Below are positions 1 to 8,204 of a DNA stretch of 64,000 nt, one piece after another; the stretch's first letter is position 1; each line of letters begins with the position of its first letter. The stretch spans positions 42,951 through 106,950 of the forward strand of contig CACZPR010000007.1 of the NCBI GenBank assembly GCA_902783155.1, read 5' to 3'. A program made the position numbers and the translations under genes. The notes beneath the pieces were generated by a model that saw only the letters and a program-made list of their open reading frames with translations, ran no database searches and was not told the origin of the DNA. This DNA comes from an uncultured Spirochaetaceae bacterium (GTDB taxonomy: Bacteria > Spirochaetota > Spirochaetia > Treponematales > Treponemataceae).

Positions 1-882
1 TATACAGCTGATACTCTTACACTTAATTGTGATAACGAGTATTTTCAAATCAAACAGGGGACGCTTTGGGATGGGACAACGCTCTATAAACTTTACCAGC
101 AGGCATATACGCCATGGGAATGGCATCAAGAACTTTTTGATTACGCTAAGTCCTTGGATATTCCATTGTTTTCAACTCCTTTTGATAAATCTGCGGTTGA
201 TTTTTTGGAATCCTTGAATAATCCGATTATAAAGATTGCCTCATTTGAATTGGTTGATATTCCTCTAATTGAGTACGCTGCAAGTAAGGGCAGGCCAATG
301 ATTATGTCCACAGGAATTGCAACATTAAATGAAATCCAAGAGGCTGTTGATGCTTGTCATAAAGCTGGAAATGAAGATATAACTTTATTGAAATGTACGT
401 CATCGTATCCAGCTCCATTAAATGAAGCCAATCTGTTGACAATCCCAGATTTGAAAAACCGTTTTGGCTGTAAAGTTGGATTAAGTGATCATACGGCAGG
501 AAGCGTCGCTCCTTGTGCTGCTGTTGCATTAGGTGCACAGGTTATTGAAAAGCATTTTATCATGGACCGTTCAATTGGTGGACCGGATGCTGCATTTTCT
601 ATGACAAAAGATGAGTTTGCCGAGATGGTAAAGCGAGTGCGGGAAACTGAAGAATGTCTAGGTCAAGTTAATTATGAATTATCTGATAAAATGAAAAAAA
701 ATAGAAAATTTGCCCGCTCTCTTTTTGCCTGTGCGGATATAGCGAAAGGCGAAATCTTTACAGAAAAAAATATCCGTTCTGTAAGGCCCGGTGATGGGTG
801 CAGCCCAAAGTATCTGCCGGAGCTTTTAGGCAAAACAAGCGACAGGGTTTACAAGTTTGGGGAGCCGATAGTTTACAAATAA
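1..882 (+). CDS. pseI: Pseudaminic acid synthase, 3' part (5' end outside window)
   Basis: The reading frame is open from base 1 to the stop at 880-882, so the N-terminus lies upstream of the window. PseI condenses a 6-deoxy-AltdiNAc sugar with phosphoenolpyruvate to give pseudaminic acid, a nonulosonate of bacterial surface glycans, in the cytoplasm. The visible protein has the NeuB TIM-barrel (residues about 1-220 of the fragment) with the PseI-typical stretch TLWDGTTLYKLYQQAYTPWEWH, shown here as TLWDGTTLY followed by AYTPWEWH, then SGLSDHT-like and IEKHF motifs. It ends in a SAF/antifreeze-like domain (NIRSVRPGDGCSPKYL). The AYTPWEWH segment favours PseI over NeuB or LegI. No other pse genes follow, so this is probably the last gene of a nonulosonate operon. 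Confidence 0.87.
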   Translation, partial: YTADTLTLNCDNEYFQIKQGTLWDGTTLYKLYQQAYTPWEWHQELFDYAKSLDIPLFSTPFDKSAVDFLESLNNPIIKIASFELVDIPLIEYAASKGRPMIMSTGIATLNEIQEAVDACHKAGNEDITLLKCTSSYPAPLNEANLLTIPDLKNRFGCKVGLSDHTAGSVAPCAAVALGAQVIEKHFIMDRSIGGPDAAFSMTKDEFAEMVKRVRETEECLGQVNYELSDKMKKNRKFARSLFACADIAKGEIFTEKNIRSVRPGDGCSPKYLPELLGKTSDRVYKFGEPIVYK

Positions 883-889
883 ACGAACA

Positions 890-918
890 GACCGCCTTTT
901 GTTTTGCAAGAGGCGGTC
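890..918. terminator. Hairpin between convergent pseI and DUF4469 genes
   Basis: Arms GACCGCCT (890-897) and AGGCGGTC (911-918) pair perfectly, and T/A pairs extend the stem inward. It begins eight bases after the pseI stop and lies between two convergent genes, so it could end transcription from both sides. No long T-run follows on either strand, which weakens the call. Confidence 0.5.
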
Positions 919-936
919 CGCCATGTGGGCCTTTCT

Positions 937-1704
937 TTACGCTACCGTGACCACCTCGCTATAGGTGTACACAGGCTCCTTGCGCTTGGTCGTGCCGTTT
1001 ACATAGTTTGATTTTACGACAATCCTGTAGGCAGAGCCGGGGCTTGCGGTTTCGGGAAGGTAGAAGTCAATCTTTTTGGGCGTGTTCTGGCGCACAAGGG
1101 ATGTGCAGTTGAGCCAGATTGTTTCGTCATCCGGAACCTCTCCTTTTTCATCGGCGGGAGCAAGAAAGAGTCCGCAGTTTTCATCTGACCCAAGCTTGAG
1201 TCTTTTGCCCTCAAGAATGACGTTCTTACCTGCCGTGAGGGTGGTGGACTCTTCCCCGGTATACCAGTTGAAGATTTTGCTGATTGCTGGGGCCGTGTTT
1301 GAGAACACCACGTTCCCGATGGAGACATTGGAGATGGAATCCTTGAGTACCTGCGAGGCGGAAAATCTTATCGTGAGCGTGAGTTCGGAAACTTCCCTTG
1401 CCGAATCATCTGCGACGCTTCCGCTTGCGCCTATGTACAGTTCCCCCAGGTCAAGAAGGTTTACAGCCTTGCCCTCTTTCAGTGCCGCAAGAATCTCGCG
1501 TTTGATGTAGCTGATTCCTGTGTTGATGATGATTTCATCTGCGCCGGGATTCTTTTCCTGTATACGCGAGACAAGGTTTTCCATGCTGAGAACATCACGT
1601 TCAAATCGACCATAAAACTTTTTGCCCGTGCCAAAAGGATTGGCGTACAATGTGAGTCCGCCGTTGCCATCCTTGCCGTTAAAGGAAGTTCTGATTTCTT
1701 CCAT
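937..1704 (-). CDS. HU-like DNA-binding protein with DUF4469 domain
   Basis: About 255 residues. The N-terminal ~100 residues (GGLTLYANPFGTGKKFYGR, then a helix-rich segment and LLDLGELYIGASGS) resemble the HU/IHF-like DNA-binding domain usually paired with DUF4469. The C-terminal ~90 residues (NVILEGKRLKLGSDENCGLFL ending in YTYSEVVTVA) look like the Ig-like DUF4469 fold. Such proteins are common in Bacteroidetes and treponemes and their role is not established. The frame stays open to a GTG at 1788, but the ATG at 1704 is preferred because AGAGGA lies about six bases upstream and the HU domain starts there. The gene is a single leftward unit convergent with pseI. Confidence 0.75.
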   Translation of the reverse strand: MEEIRTSFNGKDGNGGLTLYANPFGTGKKFYGRFERDVLSMENLVSRIQEKNPGADEIIINTGISYIKREILAALKEGKAVNLLDLGELYIGASGSVADDSAREVSELTLTIRFSASQVLKDSISNVSIGNVVFSNTAPAISKIFNWYTGEESTTLTAGKNVILEGKRLKLGSDENCGLFLAPADEKGEVPDDETIWLNCTSLVRQNTPKKIDFYLPETASPGSAYRIVVKSNYVNGTTKRKEPVYTYSEVVTVA

Positions 1705-2061
1705 AATATATCCTCTTCCAGAAGTTGCCGTACCACCCTTCCGGAATGTCCCCTTTATTTCGTAGGGGTAAAATTTTCTCTTTGACACGAACGGCAGATC
1801 TGTGGTACAATATCTTCATTCGATTGATGATACATTTACAGATGTGTCAAACCAATTAGGCAGGCTTCCTGAAGATGCGGTACCGCGAATACCGTTGTTC
1901 CCAAGGAGGCCTTTTTGTTGGGGCACCATTAATCCATTGGACAGAATATATCATAAAAGAAAGTGTGTCAAGCGTAAATCAAAGAAAAATGCCGTTTTAA
2001 TCAAGAAATAATGAAGTTTTTCACAAAATGGAAGGTTAAATTATGAATCAATAATATTTTA
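1705..2061. other. Intergenic stretch with no recognised gene
   Basis: Upstream of the DUF4469 start. A rightward open frame at 1802-2011 (69 codons) has no recognisable domain and no convincing ribosome-binding site, and looks like decayed coding sequence at best. Nothing else is recognised before the promoter-like motif at 2062. Confidence 0.4.
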
Positions 2062-2090
2062 TTGACAATTATGATGGTATGTGATTAACT
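2062..2090 (+). promoter_or_regulatory. Sigma-70-like promoter candidate for the AAA ATPase
   Basis: TTGACA at 2062-2067, a 17-base spacer, then TTAACT at 2085-2090. The -35 box is perfect and the -10 box is mediocre. It lies about 105 bases upstream of the ATPase start at 2197 with no gene between. Confidence 0.4.
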
Positions 2091-2196
2091 AGTGTAATGC
2101 ACCGTTACAAAGTTCTGTAGACGGGCATTATTAAAGTTGGTGTCATACCGTTATTTACGTGTATAACTCATCGTTTAAGTGGCAGGGGAGCTGGCT

Positions 2197-3408
2197 ATGC
2201 TATTGGAGTTTGCTTGTTCAAATGTTCGGAGTATTCGCGACAAGGTTACGCTCAATCTGAGGGCAACTACCGATGACACATTTGAGGACTGCCTTATCCC
2301 TTTTGATGGCGAACGGGTGAATCCAGCCTGCGCAATATATGGCTCAAATGCCACTGGCAAGACAAGTGTCCTAACTGGCATGGCGATTATGCAGACAATG
2401 GTAACGACAAGCCACCTTTTGCAGCCCGGAGACCTTTTGCCCCGAACCCCGCACCGCCTGAGCCAGGATAGACCGACGGAATACGAAATGGAATTTGTCT
2501 GGGAAAAGGTGCGCTACTTTTACTGCTTCTCCTATGATAATAATAAAATTTTTAAGGAAAGCCTTTCTTACGCCCCAAACGGAAGGATGGGAATTATTTT
2601 TAGCCGGGACGGAAACAAAGTCAAGACTGGCGAAAAATTTAGCCGCATAGAAAAGCTTTGCAAGGAAAAACTCACCCCGAACAAGCTGATTTTAAGCCTT
2701 GCCGTGAATAATTTGAACTATGAGGAGCTTGCCAACGCTTTTTTGTTCTACAAGGACGGGCTTGTCATATTGATGAACGACAACAATAATTGGCTCGAAT
2801 ACTCCGCAAGCAAAATGGAACATGACAAGGCCATAAAGGATATGTTCCTCAGGTTTATGCGGGACACGGGCAGCGATATTGTTGACATAAAGGCGAAAAG
2901 CGAACAGCGTCTTATGACTGCCGCTGAACTTCCTCCCGACATGCCCCAGGCCGTTAGGGCAATGTTTTTGAACCAGACCGTTGTGTCTACTTCGGTGAGG
3001 ACCATATATAAAGGCTTTTCGCTCGATATTATAGAAGAATCTCTTGGGACCCAGAAACTTATACGCCTCATGTGCCCCATTATGGACATTTTTCAGAAAG
3101 GAAAGATTTTTGTGTGTGACGAGATAGAAAGCCATCTGCATCCGCTTATCGTCCGCCAGCTTGTGGGACGTTTTATAAAATCCAAGGTGAGCGAGGCCCA
3201 GATTGTCTGTGCGACGCACAATGTGGAGATGCTCGACCTGAACCTGTTCCGCCGCGACCAGATTTATTTTACGGACATCAACCCGGATTACCACCGCACC
3301 ACGCTAAAGCCTCTATCAGCATTCCAGTGCCGCAAGGACGAAAATGTGCAAAGAAAGTATCTGGAAAGCAAATACTGCAAGGTCGCGCGCGATGTGTGGA
3401 AAATTTAG
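2197..3408 (+). CDS. AAA15-type (COG1106) ATPase
   Basis: About 403 residues, cytoplasmic P-loop ATPase of the AAA_15/AAA_21 SMC-like group. Visible motifs are an N-terminal FACSNVRSIRD strand typical of COG1106, Walker A GSNATGKTS at about residues 50-58, and a Walker B region KIFVCDEIESHLHP near residue 305, followed by a CATHN sensor-type segment. No OLD/TOPRIM or HNH extension is seen. The frame opens at a GTG at 2179, but the ATG at 2197 has GGGGAG six bases upstream and is chosen. COG1106 ATPases often accompany RloB or other defence effectors, but the next gene here is a glycosyltransferase, so this one appears unpaired. Role in phage defence is inference only. Confidence 0.75.
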   Translation: MLLEFACSNVRSIRDKVTLNLRATTDDTFEDCLIPFDGERVNPACAIYGSNATGKTSVLTGMAIMQTMVTTSHLLQPGDLLPRTPHRLSQDRPTEYEMEFVWEKVRYFYCFSYDNNKIFKESLSYAPNGRMGIIFSRDGNKVKTGEKFSRIEKLCKEKLTPNKLILSLAVNNLNYEELANAFLFYKDGLVILMNDNNNWLEYSASKMEHDKAIKDMFLRFMRDTGSDIVDIKAKSEQRLMTAAELPPDMPQAVRAMFLNQTVVSTSVRTIYKGFSLDIIEESLGTQKLIRLMCPIMDIFQKGKIFVCDEIESHLHPLIVRQLVGRFIKSKVSEAQIVCATHNVEMLDLNLFRRDQIYFTDINPDYHRTTLKPLSAFQCRKDENVQRKYLESKYCKVARDVWKI

Positions 3409-3416
3409 GGGGGGGG
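3408..3416 (+). repeat. G9 homopolymer abutting the ATPase stop codon
   Basis: Nine consecutive G residues begin at the last base of the TAG stop (3406-3408). The tract lies about 130 bases upstream of the DUF4422-GT8 start. Length change by slippage would not alter either protein but would alter spacing in the leader. Confidence 0.8.
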
Positions 3417-3546
3417 ATAATATGAACGAATCAATAAAAAGTGGTATACAGCATCTTTGTGAAGGGGATTGATAGATATGATTGGTGGCTTGTAATTTTT
3501 AGAGGGATATGATAGCATAACTATAGAATTGTCTATGGGGTAAATT

Positions 3547-5436
3547 ATGTTCGATGTGGCACAATACAGTTTAATGAATCTTCCCAAGATAAAAATTTAT
3601 ATTTCATGTCATAAAGACTGTTTTGTACCTGAACATCCCTTTTTATTCCCCATTCACGTAGGTTGTGCTATTTCAGAAAAAAGGTTGCCATTTGCACTTC
3701 ATGACGATGAAGGGGAAAACATTTCTTCAAAAAACAAGATGTACTGTGAACTTACAGCACAGTATTGGGCATGGAAAAATGACACAGATGCTGATTATTA
3801 CGGGTTTTGGCATTATCGCCGATACATGAGTTTTTCGGATAAAAAACTGGCACATAGTTTTTTTGGGGATGTTGATATAGATTATCTCGATGACCAATCA
3901 CTGAAAATGCTTAACCTAGACGAAAAAATCATGGCAGAAAAAATTAGACAATTCGATGTGATTGCAACCACCCCCTGTTATCTGAAGAAATTAAATAAGA
4001 TGCTGAAATCTAATCGTCAGCAGTATGAGCAGACTCCCTATCAGTACAAAGAAGATTTGGACGTGATGCTGGAAATAATCAAAGAGAAATACCCAGATTA
4101 TTACGACATCGCAAACTGGTATCTGGACAAATCACCGCTTGGCTACTATTGCAATATGTTCATCATGAAAAAGGAGCTGTTTCAGGTATACAGCGAATGG
4201 CTTTTTACGATTCTCTTTGAGCATGAAAAGCGCCGAGACTATACGGATTACTCTGTGCAAGGATATCGCGTAAGCGGATATCTGGGAGAAAGGCTGTTTG
4301 CAATATGGTATCTACACTTGCAGAAAACAGGGAAGTACAAAACCTGCGACCTACAAAGGACTCTTTTTAAGAATGTCGAAAAGACGGTAGAAGTAAAGTC
4401 GGCGTTCCAAAACAACAACGTGGCGATTGCTCTTGCAGCCAACGATTATTTTGTTCCTTATCTTTCGGTAACTCTTGCATCTATTGCAAAAAATTCTTCT
4501 GTTGGACGGAATTATGACATTCTGATTTTGACGACGGATATTTCGCAGAAAAACAGAATTGCATTGCAGTCCCTTGTTTCTGCGTACAAAAATTTTTCAC
4601 TCAGATTCGTAAATCCAGAAAAGAAGATAGCGCATTTTTCACCGCACCTTCACGGGCATTTTGGGCATATTGAAACTTACTACAGGCTCATTTTGCCCGA
4701 TTTGCTCCCCGATTACGATAAAATTTTGTACCTCGATTCAGACATGGTTGTGAATGCAGATGTTTCTGAACTTTTTGATGAAGATGTGAATGGATTTTTG
4801 CTTGCTGCTTGTCCTGATGCCGATACCGCAGGTCTTTACAACGGCTGGCAACCGGAGCGAAAAAAATACAGCGATGAAATTCTAAAGCTCAAAGAACCGT
4901 ACAAATATTTTCAGGCAGGAACGATTCTTTTTAATCTTGCAGAGTTCAGAAAAACTTATTCTATAGAAGAGATGCTCAACTTTGCCTCAAAGGAAAATTG
5001 GCTTTTGCAAGACCAGGATGTGCTGAACAAGCTCTGTGAAGGTCGTGTCAAGTATGTTGATATGGCTTGGAATGTCATGTGCGATTACAACGGAGTGCGG
5101 GTAAAAGAGATTATCGCCCTCGCTCCCCAGTGGCTCAACAAAATGTACATGGATTCCCGCAAGGATCCAAAAATCATTCATTACGCTGGTCCCCAGAAAC
5201 CGTGGTTAGAACCTGAAATGGATTTTGCTCAGGAGTTTTGGGAACATGCGAAAACGACTTCATTCTATGAAGTGATGGTGTGGAGAATGGGCCAAGAAAG
5301 AAAAGATGAACACAGTACAAGTTGGAAGACACCGTTCAGGATTGTAAAAAGAGGGCTTAGATGTCTCTTGGAGCACGGATTTTTGTTTACGGCAAAAAAA
5401 ATAAAAAATAAGATTTTGGGAAGGAAGATGTCATGA
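3547..5436 (+). CDS. DUF4422-GT8 fusion glycosyltransferase (first copy)
   Basis: 629 residues with two fused domains. Residues ~8-240 are DUF4422: IYISCHKD, then YCELTAQYWAWKN and YYGFWHYRRYMSF, the conserved signature of that putative glycosyltransferase family. Residues ~290-560 are a GT8 domain (ALAANDYFVPYLSVTLASI, metal-binding DSD near residue 397 in LYLDSDMVVNADV, and IIHYAGPQKPW). GT8 enzymes transfer hexoses from nucleotide sugars with retention. The C-terminal ~60 residues are basic and may touch the membrane. The ATG at 3547 is preceded by GGGG; an alternative ATG is at 3574. Its stop overlaps rfbF by four bases (ATGA). A paralogue with the same order lies at 11188-13116. Acceptor and sugar are unknown. 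Confidence 0.85.
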   Translation: MFDVAQYSLMNLPKIKIYISCHKDCFVPEHPFLFPIHVGCAISEKRLPFALHDDEGENISSKNKMYCELTAQYWAWKNDTDADYYGFWHYRRYMSFSDKKLAHSFFGDVDIDYLDDQSLKMLNLDEKIMAEKIRQFDVIATTPCYLKKLNKMLKSNRQQYEQTPYQYKEDLDVMLEIIKEKYPDYYDIANWYLDKSPLGYYCNMFIMKKELFQVYSEWLFTILFEHEKRRDYTDYSVQGYRVSGYLGERLFAIWYLHLQKTGKYKTCDLQRTLFKNVEKTVEVKSAFQNNNVAIALAANDYFVPYLSVTLASIAKNSSVGRNYDILILTTDISQKNRIALQSLVSAYKNFSLRFVNPEKKIAHFSPHLHGHFGHIETYYRLILPDLLPDYDKILYLDSDMVVNADVSELFDEDVNGFLLAACPDADTAGLYNGWQPERKKYSDEILKLKEPYKYFQAGTILFNLAEFRKTYSIEEMLNFASKENWLLQDQDVLNKLCEGRVKYVDMAWNVMCDYNGVRVKEIIALAPQWLNKMYMDSRKDPKIIHYAGPQKPWLEPEMDFAQEFWEHAKTTSFYEVMVWRMGQERKDEHSTSWKTPFRIVKRGLRCLLEHGFLFTAKKIKNKILGRKMS

Positions 5437-6224
5437 AAACACTAATTCTCGCAGGTGGAATGGGAACCCGTTTAGGCGAAGAAACACAGCGAATTCCCAA
5501 GCCAATGGTCGAAATCGGTGGCTATCCGATTCTCTGGCACATCATGAAAATCTACTCGCACTTCGGTTACAATGATTTTGTTGTGCTCACCGGTTACAAG
5601 GGGCATGTTATAAAGGACTATTTTCTCAACTATTATTCACGCTACTCAGACATGACGATTGACCTCGCTAAAAACGATGTTCAGATACACAAGATGAGAG
5701 GCGAACCATGGCGAGTAACCATGCTCTACACAGGGCTTGAGACACTTACCGCAGGCCGAATAAAGAGGGCGAAAGAATATATCGGAAGCAAACCGTTCAT
5801 GCTCACTTACGGCGATGGCGTTTCAGATGTGAACATTGAGAAACTCGTAGACTCACATTCAAAATCAGGAAAACTTGTAACTCTCACGGCGGTTCAGCCG
5901 GAGGGACGCTTTGGTGCGCTAGACATACAGCCTGATGGAACTATAACGCAGTTTCAGGAGAAACCAGCTGACGCTTGGATAAACGGAGGATTCTTCGTTT
6001 GTGAAAACAAAGCTTTGGACTACATAGGCGAGGATGCAGACAACATGATGTGGGAGCGTGCACCGTTGCAGAACCTTGCCAAGGACGGTCAGCTTCACGC
6101 ATACAAGCATTCTGGCTTCTGGCATCCGATGGACATGCTCAAAGATAAGCAGGACTTGGAAAAACTATGGGCAACGCGGAATGCACCATGGATGGTATGG
6201 AATCAGAGATGGGGTGACAGATAA
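5433..6224 (+). CDS. rfbF: Glucose-1-phosphate cytidylyltransferase
   Basis: 263 residues, full family length. It makes CDP-glucose from CTP and glucose-1-phosphate, the first step towards CDP-6-deoxy and 3,6-dideoxy sugars. Visible are the nucleotidyltransferase loop LAGGMGTRLGEET (residues ~6-18), the lysine of PKPMVEIGGYPILWH, the family-typical YFLNYYSRYSDMTIDL, and TYGDGVSDV. The start overlaps the upstream glycosyltransferase by four bases. The stop TAATG shares one base with the rfbG start, so translation is probably coupled. Confidence 0.93.
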   Translation: MKTLILAGGMGTRLGEETQRIPKPMVEIGGYPILWHIMKIYSHFGYNDFVVLTGYKGHVIKDYFLNYYSRYSDMTIDLAKNDVQIHKMRGEPWRVTMLYTGLETLTAGRIKRAKEYIGSKPFMLTYGDGVSDVNIEKLVDSHSKSGKLVTLTAVQPEGRFGALDIQPDGTITQFQEKPADAWINGGFFVCENKALDYIGEDADNMMWERAPLQNLAKDGQLHAYKHSGFWHPMDMLKDKQDLEKLWATRNAPWMVWNQRWGDR

Positions 6225-7276
6225 TGGATTTTTCTTTCTATAAAAACAGGACAGTTCTGGTTACCGGTCATACAGGATTCAAAGGCTCATGGATGTGCAA
6301 ACTTCTGGAAATGGAAGGAGCAAAAGTTATTGGTTATGCACTTGAAGCTCCTACAGAACCAAGTCTTTTTAAAATTGTACATATTGATTCTTCAATGACT
6401 TCGATAATCGGAGACATTCGTGATTTAAATCATTTGAACAAAGTCTTTGATGAATACAAGCCGGAAATTGTCATTCACATGGCGGCTCAGCCTATAGTCC
6501 GGGAAAGCTATGTGAATCCAGTCTATACATACGAAGCAAATGTTATGGGTACTGTAAACATTCTTGAAGCAGTCCGACTTCACCCCTGCGTAAAATCATT
6601 CGTGAACGTCACGACGGACAAAGTTTACAAGAACAACGAATGGGAATGGGGGTACCGCGAGAATGATGCTCTAGACGGTTATGACCCATATTCAAATTCA
6701 AAATCCTGTTCCGAACTCGTCACCAGTTCATACAAGAAGTCTTTCTTTATGGGAAAGGATGTCGCAATTTCCACATGCCGGGCAGGAAATGTAATCGGAG
6801 GCGGTGATTTTGCAAAAGACAGAATTATTCCGGACTGCATTCGCGCACAGGAAGCCAATAAAGAAATTATAGTCAGAAATCCGTACAGCACCAGACCGTA
6901 TCAGCATGTGTTGGAGCCTGTCTGCGCATACCTGAAACTTGCGGAATTGCAATACAAAGATAAAGAGACTTATTCAGGAAATTATAATGTGGGCCCGGAC
7001 GACTGTGACTGCGTTACAACCGGCGAACTCGTTGACCTTTTTGTAAAGGCATGGGGAGAAAGTGCATCCTGGAAGGACGTGAGCGAAGCGAATGCACCTC
7101 ATGAAGCGGGCTTCCTTAAGCTTGACTGCTCAAAAATCAAGAAAGTAATGAAATGGCAGCCAAAATGGCATATCACAAAAGCAATAGACAGCATCGTTGA
7201 ATGGAGCAAAGTCTATCTTGCAAATGGCGATGTTGTTTCCTGCATGGAAAATCAGATAAGGGAATATTTGAAGTAA
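6224..7276 (+). CDS. rfbG: CDP-glucose 4,6-dehydratase
   Basis: 350 residues, short-chain dehydrogenase fold. It converts CDP-glucose to CDP-4-keto-6-deoxyglucose. The NAD-binding GHTGFKGSW is near residues 15-23. VTTDKVYKNNEWEWGYREND is the substrate-loop region typical of RfbG, and Y/K of YDPYSNSKSCSE (near residue 156) is the catalytic pair. It directly follows rfbF with a one-base overlap and is followed one base later by a second SDR gene. Confidence 0.93.
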   Translation: MDFSFYKNRTVLVTGHTGFKGSWMCKLLEMEGAKVIGYALEAPTEPSLFKIVHIDSSMTSIIGDIRDLNHLNKVFDEYKPEIVIHMAAQPIVRESYVNPVYTYEANVMGTVNILEAVRLHPCVKSFVNVTTDKVYKNNEWEWGYRENDALDGYDPYSNSKSCSELVTSSYKKSFFMGKDVAISTCRAGNVIGGGDFAKDRIIPDCIRAQEANKEIIVRNPYSTRPYQHVLEPVCAYLKLAELQYKDKETYSGNYNVGPDDCDCVTTGELVDLFVKAWGESASWKDVSEANAPHEAGFLKLDCSKIKKVMKWQPKWHITKAIDSIVEWSKVYLANGDVVSCMENQIREYLK

Positions 7277-7277
7277 G

Positions 7278-8204
7278 ATGACTACGGCTTTGATTACAGG
7301 TGCAAACGGATTTATCGGAAGGAATCTCATTACGCGATTGCTCAAAGAAGGAGTTCGGATTTATGCCGTTGTTCTGCCAGAAGAATCTGTTTCTGATTGC
7401 CTTTTAAGCAAAAATGTAACGATTATTCGCGGAAATCTGGAGAACAGCCACTTAGATGTTTCCTTATTTCCAGAAAAAATCGATGTCATGTATCACTTTG
7501 CATGGATTGGTGTAAATCCAGAAAGCAGGAAGTCTTTTGAGATTCAGCACAGAAACATTACGCTTTTGGTCAATGTCTTGAACTTGGCGAAAAATCTTAA
7601 TGTTGCAAAGTTCATACTTCCGGGCTCAACAAATGAGTATCTGTATAGCGGTGGCCTTATTAATTCAAAGAGCATTCCAACGCCTAGAGATGATTACGGC
7701 AGCATGAAAGTTGCCACACGGTATATAGCAAAGCAGTTTTGCGCTGACAATGAAATTGATTTTGTTTATGCAGTCATTTCAGGAATTTATTCAGAGCAAA
7801 GAAAAGACAGCAATGTCATAACTTATACCATCGAAAAATTGCTGAAAGGAGAAAAACCTTCACTCTCTAAGCTGGAACAGAAATGGGATTATGTTCATAT
7901 AGATGACGCTGTTGAAGCCCTATATCTCATAGGAGAAAAAGGTAAAAACGGAGCATTCTATGCAATCGGCCATGGTGACAACATCACGCTTTCTTCGTAC
8001 ATACGAATTATCCATAAAAAGATAAATACCGCCATTCCTCTTGGAATTGGGGAGATTCCATATTCATTCAGTGAGATGCCAAGTTCATGCATTGATTTGT
8101 CTGATTTGAAAAAAGATACAGGTTTTGTTCCAAAGATTGATTTTGAAACAGGAATCGAAAAGGTTATAGAAAGATTAAAAGGAAATACTTGTGACAAATT
8201 TTGA
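7278..8204 (+). CDS. NAD(P)-dependent sugar epimerase/reductase (SDR), CDP-sugar pathway
   Basis: 308 residues, extended SDR. The Rossmann motif GANGFIGRN is at residues ~8-16. The catalytic pair is in DDYGSMKVATRY, and the late motif WDYVHIDDAVEALYLI is typical of sugar-nucleotide epimerases. Its place directly behind rfbF-rfbG suggests it reduces or epimerises CDP-4-keto-6-deoxyglucose, in the manner of abequose/paratose synthases. No 3-dehydrase (rfbH) is present in the window, so a 3,6-dideoxy product is not supported; a CDP-6-deoxyhexose is more likely. Product unassigned. The end overlaps the glf start by 14 bases. Confidence 0.78.
   Translation: MTTALITGANGFIGRNLITRLLKEGVRIYAVVLPEESVSDCLLSKNVTIIRGNLENSHLDVSLFPEKIDVMYHFAWIGVNPESRKSFEIQHRNITLLVNVLNLAKNLNVAKFILPGSTNEYLYSGGLINSKSIPTPRDDYGSMKVATRYIAKQFCADNEIDFVYAVISGIYSEQRKDSNVITYTIEKLLKGEKPSLSKLEQKWDYVHIDDAVEALYLIGEKGKNGAFYAIGHGDNITLSSYIRIIHKKINTAIPLGIGEIPYSFSEMPSSCIDLSDLKKDTGFVPKIDFETGIEKVIERLKGNTCDKF

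Noticed and set aside
1802..2011. 69-codon rightward frame
   Set aside because: No recognisable domain and no convincing ribosome-binding site; kept only as an intergenic note.
2692..3294. Leftward 200-codon frame opposite the AAA ATPase
   Set aside because: Shadow of the ATPase gene; no ribosome-binding site or known motif.
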